Shown: positions 41,173-49,019 of the stretch, one piece after another
Numbering within the stretch: position 1 is the first letter of the stretch
Layout of the letters: the number at the start of each line of letters is the position of its first letter
Origin: Methylorubrum thiocyanatum
GTDB taxonomy: Bacteria > Pseudomonadota > Alphaproteobacteria > Rhizobiales > Beijerinckiaceae
Direction: 5' to 3'
Length of the DNA stretch: 64,000 nucleotides
NCBI GenBank assembly: GCA_014138645.1
Contig: JACJIB010000006.1
Location: 248,001 to 312,000, forward strand
Notes under the pieces: model-generated
What the model saw: only the letters and a program-made list of their open reading frames with translations
Told to the model about the DNA's origin: nothing
Databases searched by the model: none
Translations under genes and position numbers: made by a program

Positions 41173-42461
41173 GAGCGCCCTCCCTCGCTCTCGATGGCGG
41201 CCATGCCGTCGGTTGCCAGGATCATCAGCATGTCGGCGAGCACCTGGGTGCCGAAGGCCTGATCCTCCGGGCTCGTGAACTCGGTCGGGTGGTGCATCAC
41301 GCCGCCGCGACAGGGCACCGCCAGCACCACTGCGGGGCAGACGGCGGAGAGGCTGACGGCGTCGTGGCCACCGATCGTGTCGAGGTGGCGGGTCGTCGTG
41401 CCGTTGGCCGCCCCCGCGCGCTCGGCGAGCCGCACGAGGCCCGGCGCCATCGGCCCGGCGGCACGGCGGTCGATGGACCGCACCTCGTGGCCGACCTCGG
41501 CCCGGGCGCAGGCCAGCTCGATCGCCGCCTTCAGCCGCAGCTCGGCCTCCTCCAGGATGGCGGGCGAGCCGGAGCGCAGCTCGATGAACAGCACCGCCTC
41601 GCTCGGCACCGTGTTGGGCGAATTCGGACGCACTTCGAGCCGGCCGACGGAGGTGTGCAGGTCGAGGCCGTAATCGGCGACCATCGCCTTGAGGTCGGCG
41701 ATCAGGTAGGCGGCGCCCAGCAGCGCGTCGCGCCGCTCGGCCATCGGCGTCGGGCCGGTATGGGCTTGGCGCCCGAGGAAGGCGAGGCGGTACTTGGTGG
41801 CGCCCCAGTAGCGGGTGAAGGCGCCGAAGCGCAGGCCCTCCCGCTCCAGGATCGGGCCACCCTCAATGTGCAGTTCGATGAAGGCGTCCGGCACCGGCAC
41901 GGCGTCGGTCCCGGCATAGCCGATCCGCGACAGGGCCTCGGCCACCGTGACCCCGTCGCCGTCGCGGCGCGCCAGGGCCCAATCGAGTTCCGCCGCGCCG
42001 GTGAAGACGCTGCTGCCGAGCAGGCTCGGCTGGAAGCGGGCGCCCTCCTCGTTGGTCCAATTGGCGACCGCGAAGTTGCAGGCCGAGGCGAGGCCGGCCG
42101 CGTCGAGCGCCCCGCGCACCGACAGAATCGCTTCACAGGCCGCGAGCACCCCCAGCGTCCCGTCGAAGCGGCCGCCATTGGGCTGGCTGTCGAGATGCGA
42201 GCCGACCATCACCGTGGGCGCGCCGGGCCCGGCCAGTTCCAGAACGCCGAACTGGTTGCCGATCGCGTCGACCTTCGGCGTCAGGCCGTGCGCGGAAAAC
42301 CACGCGGCGAGCCAGTCGCGCGCCTGCCCGTCCTCCCGCGAGAGGGTGAGCCGGGTCAGGGCGCCGTCCGAACCGCCGCCGAAGACGCAGACCCCCTCCA
42401 TCATCGCCTGGAGGCGGGCGGGGTCGATCCGCACGGGGGGCGGGGCTTTGGTCTCAGGCAT
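41169..42461 (-). CDS. M20-family Zn-dependent amidohydrolase (AllC/HyuC type)
   Basis: 430 residues. Metal ligands are visible in GSHLDSQPNGGRFDG (His, Asp), NEEGARFQPSLLGS (Glu pair) and a late GGVMHHPTEF. The sequence is that of allantoate amidohydrolase, beta-ureidopropionase and N-carbamoyl-L-amino-acid hydrolase, which split a ureido or amide bond. The normally near-invariant Gln of LHIEQGP is replaced by Gly here (LHIEGGP). It overlaps the DeoR gene by eight bases. The position after an importer suggests that it acts on the imported compound. Confidence 0.87.
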   Translation of the reverse strand: MPETKAPPPVRIDPARLQAMMEGVCVFGGGSDGALTRLTLSREDGQARDWLAAWFSAHGLTPKVDAIGNQFGVLELAGPGAPTVMVGSHLDSQPNGGRFDGTLGVLAACEAILSVRGALDAAGLASACNFAVANWTNEEGARFQPSLLGSSVFTGAAELDWALARRDGDGVTVAEALSRIGYAGTDAVPVPDAFIELHIEGGPILEREGLRFGAFTRYWGATKYRLAFLGRQAHTGPTPMAERRDALLGAAYLIADLKAMVADYGLDLHTSVGRLEVRPNSPNTVPSEAVLFIELRSGSPAILEEAELRLKAAIELACARAEVGHEVRSIDRRAAGPMAPGLVRLAERAGAANGTTTRHLDTIGGHDAVSLSAVCPAVVLAVPCRGGVMHHPTEFTSPEDQAFGTQVLADMLMILATDGMAAIESEGGRS

Positions 42462-43302
42462 GAATCACGTCGACTTTTGCGGAGTGGAAGGCGTGCGCGA
42501 AGTCGCGCGCCAGGGGGGCGTTGGTGACGAGGGTGTCGATGTCGGCGAGCGCGAAGGTGCGCACGGTGCCGAGGCGGCCGAACTTCGAGTCGTCGGCGAG
42601 GATCACCGATCGGCGGGTCTGCGCCCGGGCGGCGCGGCGGATCACCGCCTCGTCGTGGCCGAGATCCATGAAGCCGTGCGCCAGATGCACGGTGACGATG
42701 CCCATCACCGCGACGTCGTAGACATGCTCGCGCAGGCCCGAGAGGGTGCGGTGGCCGAACAGGCCGCGGTACTCGGGCCTGACCTCGCCGCCGAGCACCG
42801 TGACCTGCGCGGCGCACGCGCCGCCCATCAGCCCGGCGATGTCGAGGGCGTTGGTGTGGATGTGCAGGCGCCGGCCGATCAGCAGCCGGGCGAGGGCGAG
42901 CGTCGTGGTGCCGGCATCGATGAAGACGGTCATCCCGTCCTCGAACAGCGGCAGGGCGGCCTCGGCGAGACGCGCCTTCTCGCGGGTGGCGACGCGGGCG
43001 CGGGCGTCGAAGGGCTGGTCGCCCTCCGGCCGGTCGGTGACGGCGCCGCCATAGACCCTGCGGGCATGGCCGCGCCGCTCGAGGTCGCGCAGGTCGCGCC
43101 GCACCGTCTCGGTGCTGATGGCGAGCCGGGCGGCGAGTTCCTTCACGCTCACCCGCCCGTCGCGCTCCAGCGCGTCGAGGATGAGCCGCAGGCGCCGCTC
43201 GGTGATGCCCATCGGGACCGGCTCCCCGCGGACAGCCGGCGGCTGGATGAGCTCCCCGGCGGGGCGGGGCGGGGCAGGCTGCACGCTGAGCGCGTCGGGC
43301 AT
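42454..43302 (-). CDS. DeoR-family transcriptional regulator
   Basis: 282 residues. A DeoR helix-turn-helix lies at about 31-90 (VSVKELAARLAISTETVRRDLRDLE), followed by the sugar-phosphate-type effector domain (IDAGTTTLALARLL, then DDSKFGR). DeoR proteins usually sense a phosphorylated metabolite, which fits an operon with two kinases and a phosphatase. The ATG at 43302 overlaps the ABC ATPase stop (ATGA); an internal ATG 30 codons on is possible. Being inside the operon, it likely autoregulates it. Confidence 0.87.
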   Translation of the reverse strand: MPDALSVQPAPPRPAGELIQPPAVRGEPVPMGITERRLRLILDALERDGRVSVKELAARLAISTETVRRDLRDLERRGHARRVYGGAVTDRPEGDQPFDARARVATREKARLAEAALPLFEDGMTVFIDAGTTTLALARLLIGRRLHIHTNALDIAGLMGGACAAQVTVLGGEVRPEYRGLFGHRTLSGLREHVYDVAVMGIVTVHLAHGFMDLGHDEAVIRRAARAQTRRSVILADDSKFGRLGTVRTFALADIDTLVTNAPLARDFAHAFHSAKVDVIHA

Positions 43303-45149
43303 CAGGCGGCCCCCGCCAGCAGGGCGGCGCCGGCCCCCGGCACGCGGTGACAGGCGGCGAGGTCGCGGGCGCCGCGCACGGTGAGGAGCGGCGGAAGGGT
43401 GGCGCAGGCCTCGAACGCCTGCGGGCAGCGGGAGCGGAAGGCGCAGCCCTGCGGCAGGTCGATCGGGCTCGGCGGCTCGCCCTCCATCAGGCAATCCTCC
43501 GGCCGGTAGCGCCGCGCCTCCAGGGCCGGCATCGCCGAGAGCAGGGCCCGGGTGTAGGGATGGCCCGGATCGAAGAACAGGCGCTCGTTGTCGGCGAGTT
43601 CGACGACCTCGCCGAGATACATCACCGCGATGCGGTTGCAGGCCTTCCGCACCATCGCGAGGTCGTGGCTGATGTAGATGTAGGTCAGCCCGTGGGTGCG
43701 CTGGAGCTTGTCGAACAGCGCCAGCAGCTTGAACTGCTCGGTCTGGTCGAGGGCCGAGAGGGTCTCGTCCATGAGCAGGATCTCGGGCTCGAGCACCATG
43801 GCGCGGGCGACGTTGACGCGCTGGCGCTGCCCGGCGGAGAGCCCGAGCGGCAGGTCGTCGTAGAGCGCGACCGGCAGGCCGACATCGTCCATCACCGCGC
43901 GCACCCGCTCGCGGATCTTCTTCGGGTCGCGCCAGCCGTGGGTGCGCAGCGGGGCTTCCAGCATGGCGCCGATGCCGGTGCGCGGCGGCAGCGAGTTGAA
44001 CGGGTCCTGCAGCACCAGCTGCAGCTTGCGGCGGAACCCGAGCAGCTCGGATCCCGACAGATCGGCGATGTCGCGGCCCTCGCACAGCACGCTGCCCGCG
44101 CTCGGGCGCTCCAGGCGGCTCAGGAGCCGCATCAGGGTGGACTTGCCGCAGCCGGATTCGCCGACGACCGCGAAGCTGTCGCCCTTGACGATGTCGAAGG
44201 TGACGTTGCGGACCGCGCGCAATTCGCTGGTGCCGGCAAAGCTCCCGCGCTTCTTCACCCGGTAGGTCTGCGACACGCCGCGCAGGCTGACGATCGCGTC
44301 CGCGGGAGCGGGCGGCTTCGGGGTGGGCGTCTTCGGGGCGGCGGGCATGGTCGGGCCCGTCCCCCAGATCACCGGGATCTGCGCGACGAGATCGCGGGTA
44401 TAGGCATGGCGTGGGGCAGCGATCAGCGCCTCGGTCGGCTGCTCCTCGACGAGCCGTCCCGCATCGATCACCAGGGTCCGGCTCGCCGCCTCGCGGGCCA
44501 CGGGCAGCGAGGAGGAGACGAACAGGATCGCGGTCTCGAAGCGCTCGGTGAGTTCGCGCATCAGGCGGATCACCTGGGCGGCCACCGTCACGTCGAGGGG
44601 CTGGGTCACGTTGTCGGCCACCAGCAGGGCCGGGTTCGAGACCATGGCGTCGACGATGAGCGCACGCTGCATCATGCCGCCGGAGAATTGCGAGGGGTAA
44701 TCGTGGAAACGCGCATGGGCCGAGGGGATGCGCACCGCGTCGAGCAGGGCGATCACGCGCTCCCGCGCCTCCTGGCGGCTCACCTCCGGCATCACCGCGC
44801 GCAGCTTCTCGACGATCTGGCGCCCGACCGGCAGGGTCGGGTCGAGGGCGCCCATCGGGTCGGCGCCGACATAGGCGATGTCCCGGCGCAGGCGCCGCAT
44901 CGCCCGTGGCGGCAGCCCGAGCAGATCTTTTCCGCGGAAGGACACGCTTCCGGAGCGGATGGCGAGCGGGGCTGTGATCCAGTTGACCACGGCGCGCGAC
45001 AGCACGGTCTTGCCGGCCCCCGAGGCGCCGACGACGCCGACGATCTCCCGCGGGGCGACATCGAAGCCGATGCCGTCGAGGATTGTTCGCTCACGCCCGG
45101 GCAGGGTGAGATCGACGGAAAGGTCGCGGACGGAGAGCACCGGGTCCAT
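43302..45149 (-). CDS. Fused dipeptide/opine ABC ATPase (DppD-DppF), first domain degenerate
   Basis: 615 residues with two ATPase domains. Domain 1 (about 1-270) keeps Walker A GASGAGKT (41-48) and signature FSGGMMQR, but the Q-loop Gln is Ala96, the Walker B Glu is Asn180 (LLVADN) and the H-loop His is Ser213. Domain 2 (from about 290) is complete: GESGCGKST, LSAGQRQR, ILLMDETLSALD and YISHDLAMV, with the oligopeptide-type C-terminus (GCAFRSRCPQAFEAC). The protein therefore looks asymmetric, with one hydrolysing site. It is coupled by ATGA overlaps to the permease and DeoR genes. Confidence 0.9.
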   Translation of the reverse strand: MDPVLSVRDLSVDLTLPGRERTILDGIGFDVAPREIVGVVGASGAGKTVLSRAVVNWITAPLAIRSGSVSFRGKDLLGLPPRAMRRLRRDIAYVGADPMGALDPTLPVGRQIVEKLRAVMPEVSRQEARERVIALLDAVRIPSAHARFHDYPSQFSGGMMQRALIVDAMVSNPALLVADNVTQPLDVTVAAQVIRLMRELTERFETAILFVSSSLPVAREAASRTLVIDAGRLVEEQPTEALIAAPRHAYTRDLVAQIPVIWGTGPTMPAAPKTPTPKPPAPADAIVSLRGVSQTYRVKKRGSFAGTSELRAVRNVTFDIVKGDSFAVVGESGCGKSTLMRLLSRLERPSAGSVLCEGRDIADLSGSELLGFRRKLQLVLQDPFNSLPPRTGIGAMLEAPLRTHGWRDPKKIRERVRAVMDDVGLPVALYDDLPLGLSAGQRQRVNVARAMVLEPEILLMDETLSALDQTEQFKLLALFDKLQRTHGLTYIYISHDLAMVRKACNRIAVMYLGEVVELADNERLFFDPGHPYTRALLSAMPALEARRYRPEDCLMEGEPPSPIDLPQGCAFRSRCPQAFEACATLPPLLTVRGARDLAACHRVPGAGAALLAGAA

Positions 45150-46072
45150 CAGGCGCCCCCGTGGATCGTGTTGCGGGCGCGCTCGAAGGCGGCGCCGATC
45201 AGGTTGATGCTGGTGAGCGTGAGGCACAGGAACACGCCCGGCATGGTGGCGATCCACCACGCGTTGAGCAGGTACTTGCGTCCATCCGCGATGATGCTGC
45301 CGAAGGTCGGCGTCGGCGGCTGCACGCCGAGGCCGAGGAAGCCGAGCGTCGACTCGAAGATCATCATCCGCGCCACGTCGAGCACCGAGGTGAAGAGCAG
45401 CGGCGGCACCAGCAGCGGCACCAGCAGCGTGAGGATGATGCGCGGATGCGTGGCGCCCGAGACCTGCGCGGCGCGTACGTATTCGCGCCCGCGCTCGGCC
45501 ATCACCACCGAGCGCATCACGCGGGCGTAGACCGGCCAGTTCGACAGGCCGAGCACGAGGATGATCGCGGGGATCGTCGGGCGGTCGGCGCCGAGCACCG
45601 CGATCGCCAGGATGATCATCGGGATCGAGAGCTGCGCGTCGGTGATCCGCATGATCACCGTATCGGTGCGCCCGCCGAAATAGCCGGCGACGGTGCCGAG
45701 CGCGCAGCCGATGACCACGGTCACCGCCACGGAGGCCACGCCGATCAGCAGCGAGTAGCGCAGGCCCACGAGGCAGCGCACCAGCATGTCGCGGCCGATC
45801 TGGTCGGTGCCGAGCGGGTGGGCCCAGCTCCACTTGTCGCCGAGGAACAGCGGCGGCAGCAGGCGCGCGCGGATGTCCATCTTCGTTGGGTCGATCCCGC
45901 TCAGTTCCGGATAGAGCGCGGCGGCGAGCACGAGGAGGGCGAGCCCGGCGGCGCCGATGCGGAAGCCGCCGGAGCGAGCGGCGTGCGCGAGGATGCGCCG
46001 GCCGACGGAGCGCGACGCGGCGACATCGACGCGCGGCGGGGCCAACGCCAGGGAGGATTCCACGGCATCCAT
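45149..46072 (-). CDS. ABC transporter permease, DppC type
   Basis: 307 residues: an N-terminal cytoplasmic arm, a first membrane span (IGAAGLALLVLAAALYP), then the permease core with the EAA loop (EYVRAAQVSGATHPRIILTLLVP). The HPLGTDQIGRDM stretch is the usual mark of DppC/OppC subunits. It overlaps both neighbours by four bases. Confidence 0.92.
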   Translation of the reverse strand: MDAVESSLALAPPRVDVAASRSVGRRILAHAARSGGFRIGAAGLALLVLAAALYPELSGIDPTKMDIRARLLPPLFLGDKWSWAHPLGTDQIGRDMLVRCLVGLRYSLLIGVASVAVTVVIGCALGTVAGYFGGRTDTVIMRITDAQLSIPMIILAIAVLGADRPTIPAIILVLGLSNWPVYARVMRSVVMAERGREYVRAAQVSGATHPRIILTLLVPLLVPPLLFTSVLDVARMMIFESTLGFLGLGVQPPTPTFGSIIADGRKYLLNAWWIATMPGVFLCLTLTSINLIGAAFERARNTIHGGA

Positions 46073-47052
46073 CAGTATTCGAGCCTCGGATCGATGGTGG
46101 TCGCCGCGAGATCGACGAGGATGTTGATGAGGACGAAGATCGCGCTGGTGACGATCGCGATGCCCTGGATCAGCGGGAAGTCGCGCTGGAGCACGGCATT
46201 GATGGTGAGCAGCCCGAGGCCGGGATAGTCGAAGATGTATTCGACGATGATCACGCCCCCGAGCAGCGAGGAGAACTGCACCCCGAGCAGGTTGAGGAGC
46301 GGCACCGAGGCGTTGCGAAGCGCATGCGCCGCGACGATGCGCGGGCGCGACAGGCCGCGGACATGGCCGACGGCGACGTAGGCTTCGCTCATCTGCGCCG
46401 CGACCGCGCTCGACAGGGTCCGGATCAGCACCGGCGACAGTTCGACGGCGAGCACCAGGGCCGGCAGCACGGTGTAGGAGAAGCCGCCGTAGCCGATCGC
46501 CGGCAGCCAGCCGAGCTTCACCGAGAGCAGCAGGGCCAGCACGATGCCGAGCCAGAAGTTCGGGATCGAGATGAAGACCGAGGAGACCGCGAAGGCGAGC
46601 CGGTCGAAGACCCCGCCGGGGCGCAGGCCCGCCGCGATTCCGAGCAGGGCCGAGAAGACCAGCGCGATGGCCAGCGCGAGACCGGCGAGCTGCAGGGTCA
46701 TCGGCAGGGCATCGAGGATGAGGTCGCCGACCCCGGCGCGCGCGCCGCGGGTCAGGTCGTCGAAATTCGCGCCGCCCGTCGCCGCGCCGTTGGCCGGCCG
46801 CACGAAGCTGCGGCCGAGATCGCCCTGGACCACCCCGGCGGCGTAGCGGCCGAACTGCACGATGATCGGATCGCGCAGGCCCATCTGGGTGGCGATCTGC
46901 TCCACCAGGGAATCGGGCGCCATCCCGCCCACCATCTGGCGCACGGGGTTGCCCGACATCACCCGCAGCAGGGTGAAGATCAGCAGCGAGACGAGGAAGA
47001 TGATGACCGCACCCTGCGCGAGGCGCCGGGCGAGGAAGCTGAGAACGAACAT
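46072..47052 (-). CDS. ABC transporter permease, DppB type
   Basis: 326 residues with the DppB/OppB fold: an N-terminal span (RLAQGAVIIFLVSLLIFTLL), the SGNPVRQMVGG segment and a C-terminal LEYIFDYPGLG-like stretch (VEYIFDYPGLGLLTINAV). It pairs with the DppC-type subunit. A stem-loop separates it from the binding-protein gene upstream. Confidence 0.92.
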   Translation of the reverse strand: MFVLSFLARRLAQGAVIIFLVSLLIFTLLRVMSGNPVRQMVGGMAPDSLVEQIATQMGLRDPIIVQFGRYAAGVVQGDLGRSFVRPANGAATGGANFDDLTRGARAGVGDLILDALPMTLQLAGLALAIALVFSALLGIAAGLRPGGVFDRLAFAVSSVFISIPNFWLGIVLALLLSVKLGWLPAIGYGGFSYTVLPALVLAVELSPVLIRTLSSAVAAQMSEAYVAVGHVRGLSRPRIVAAHALRNASVPLLNLLGVQFSSLLGGVIIVEYIFDYPGLGLLTINAVLQRDFPLIQGIAIVTSAIFVLINILVDLAATTIDPRLEY

Positions 47053-47093
47053 CGAAGGGTTTCCGGTCCGGCGACGGGATCGGCGGGGCGGGG

Positions 47094-47116
47094 CCCGGCC
47101 CCACCGAGGGGCCGGG
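47094..47116 (-). repeat. Stem-loop between binding-protein and permease genes
   Basis: Perfect 9-bp stem (CCCGGCCCC/GGGGCCGGG, 5-base loop) in the 102-base gap. Such intercistronic hairpins in ABC operons often leave the binding-protein message more abundant than that of the permeases; that role is inferred from position. Confidence 0.5.
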
Positions 47117-47154
47117 TCGCGCGCCGGGCGCGAAGAAGTCCGGTCAGGCCGTCG

Positions 47155-48726
47155 TCAGGCGGTCTTGGAGGCGTCGATGGAGCCGTCCGGGTAGATGTAG
47201 AGGCCCTTCAATTCCCGCTGCATCGCGTGGATCATCACCGAGGTGAACAGCGACAGCGCCGGCATCTTGGCCGCCAGAAGCGGCATGGTCTCGTTCTGGA
47301 GGACGGCCTTGCGCTCCTCCAGCGTCGGCGCCGCGCGCTCCTTGTCGAGGCTGGCGTCGATCTCCGCATCCTCGATGCCGGTGATCCGGTGCGAGGAGGA
47401 GTGGAAATGGGTGCGCAGCACCAGATCCGGCTCGGGCGAACCGGTGGACCAGCCGCAATCGACCATGTGGCCCGGCCCGCCGCCGGGGCGGTGATAGAGC
47501 CGCTCGTTCCAGGCCGCCGGCTCCAGCACCGTGAGACTCACCGGGAAGCCCTGCTCGTTGAGCATCGCGGTGATGACCTCGCCGTACTCCTTGGTCTTCG
47601 GATAGAAGCCGACCGAGGTGATGTATTCGAGCGGCGGCAGCCCCTTGCCCTTGGGGAAGCCCGCCTCGGCCAGCAGCGCCTGGGCCTTGGCCGGGTCGTA
47701 GGCCGGGTAGTTCTTGAGATCGATGTAGCCGAACTTCACCGGCGAGATGAAGTTCGCCGAGGCGTGGCCCGCCGCGCCCAGGATCTCCAGGAGCATCGCC
47801 CGATCGATGGAGTGGCAGGCGGCCATCCGCACCCGCACGTCGTTGAAGGGCGGCTTGGAGCAGCGGAACCAGAGATACTTGTTCTCGACCGAGACGACCT
47901 CGTTGATCGCGATCTTCGGATTGCCCTTGACCGTCTCGACCTGCTCGGGTTCGAGCCGCTCGACGATCGAGGCTTGGCCGTTCATCAGCGACAGCATCCG
48001 CGTGGTCGAGTCGCCGGTGAAGGTGAAGTTGATCCCCGGAATCCCCGGCTTGCCGCGGAAATAGCCGTCATAGGCCGCGAGCACGGTGTCGTTGCCGCGC
48101 TGCTCGACGAAGCGGAACGGGCCGGTGCCGTTCAGGCGCCGGGTGAGGGCGCCGCCCGGCCCCTCGGCGATGTCCTTGGCCGACATCATCGGCAGGAACG
48201 AGGCCAGGAAGATGAAGAGGTGGGCCGGGTAGCCGCCCTTCGCGGTGTCGACGATCACGGTCTCGTCGTCGGGCGTGGTGATCGTCAGCGTCTCGGTCGG
48301 GCCGGGATACCATTGCGCCGGCCGGTCCTTGCCCGCGCCGTACTCGAAGGTCGCCTTCACGTCCTCGGGCCCGAACGGCTTGCCGTCGTGGAAGTGGACG
48401 CCCTTGCGCAGCTTGATCTGGAGGCGGTGCGGATCGAGGAGCTTGATGTCGGTGGCGAGTTCGTAGACCACCTTGCCGGGGTCATCGAGGGTCATCGGCG
48501 TGCGGGTCAGGAAGCCCATCACGAAGCCCTCGATGTTCTTCTGCGAGAGCGTGGTATGGGCGGTCGGATCCCAGTTGCCGGTGATGTTCTCGGCCGAGAG
48601 GAAGACCAGCGGCTTGCCCGATTGGGCGAAGGCCGAGGAGATCAGGAAATCGGGGTTGATCTGGGCAAAACCCACAGCGGCGGCGCTCGCCTGAAGAAAC
48701 CGCCTGCGGTCGATCGTCTTGGCCAT
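47155..48726 (-). CDS. ABC substrate-binding protein, family 5 (peptide/opine)
   Basis: 523 residues. The N-terminus IDRRRFLQASAAAVGFA is a twin-arginine signal, so it would be folded before export to the periplasm. The SBP family 5 core follows (KLRKGVHFHDGKPFGPEDVKA near residue 105; ARAGFPKG-like region late). Family members bind di- and oligopeptides, opines, nickel or glutathione; the fold does not tell which. It is the first gene of the nine-gene operon. The linked amidohydrolase favours an amide- or ureido-containing ligand. Confidence 0.9.
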   Translation of the reverse strand: MAKTIDRRRFLQASAAAVGFAQINPDFLISSAFAQSGKPLVFLSAENITGNWDPTAHTTLSQKNIEGFVMGFLTRTPMTLDDPGKVVYELATDIKLLDPHRLQIKLRKGVHFHDGKPFGPEDVKATFEYGAGKDRPAQWYPGPTETLTITTPDDETVIVDTAKGGYPAHLFIFLASFLPMMSAKDIAEGPGGALTRRLNGTGPFRFVEQRGNDTVLAAYDGYFRGKPGIPGINFTFTGDSTTRMLSLMNGQASIVERLEPEQVETVKGNPKIAINEVVSVENKYLWFRCSKPPFNDVRVRMAACHSIDRAMLLEILGAAGHASANFISPVKFGYIDLKNYPAYDPAKAQALLAEAGFPKGKGLPPLEYITSVGFYPKTKEYGEVITAMLNEQGFPVSLTVLEPAAWNERLYHRPGGGPGHMVDCGWSTGSPEPDLVLRTHFHSSSHRITGIEDAEIDASLDKERAAPTLEERKAVLQNETMPLLAAKMPALSLFTSVMIHAMQRELKGLYIYPDGSIDASKTA

Positions 48727-48931
48727 CCTGAGGCTCCCGAGTTACCACGCATCCATCAAAGTGGTCAAAAACCACATTGCAGGACCCGTGCCAGAAGCCA
48801 CAAAACACACAGACCGGTCAGCTTGGCGGTGATGGCCGCTCGGGGTGGAGGCCGTGAGCAGGCCTTGGACCGTTCACCCCGGCCTCTGCCCGTTTTCAGA
48901 GCAAGCCGCGCAACAGGCGGGCGAAATGCAT

Positions 48932-48964
48932 TTCGGCCGCCTCGCGATGGGCGAGGCGGCCGAA
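48932..48964 (-). terminator. Hairpin after the TonB receptor gene
   Basis: A perfect 14-bp stem (TTCGGCCGCCTCGC and its complement, 5-base loop), 55 bases beyond the receptor stop on the minus strand. It is followed on that strand by a short T-rich stretch (ATGCATTT). The rest of the roughly 290-base gap to the binding-protein gene shows nothing that I recognise. Confidence 0.65.
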
Positions 48965-49019
48965 GCGTTCAACAGCGGGCGGCCTGACTCGGCCTCGCCG
49001 CGACGGCGAAGCCGGTTCC

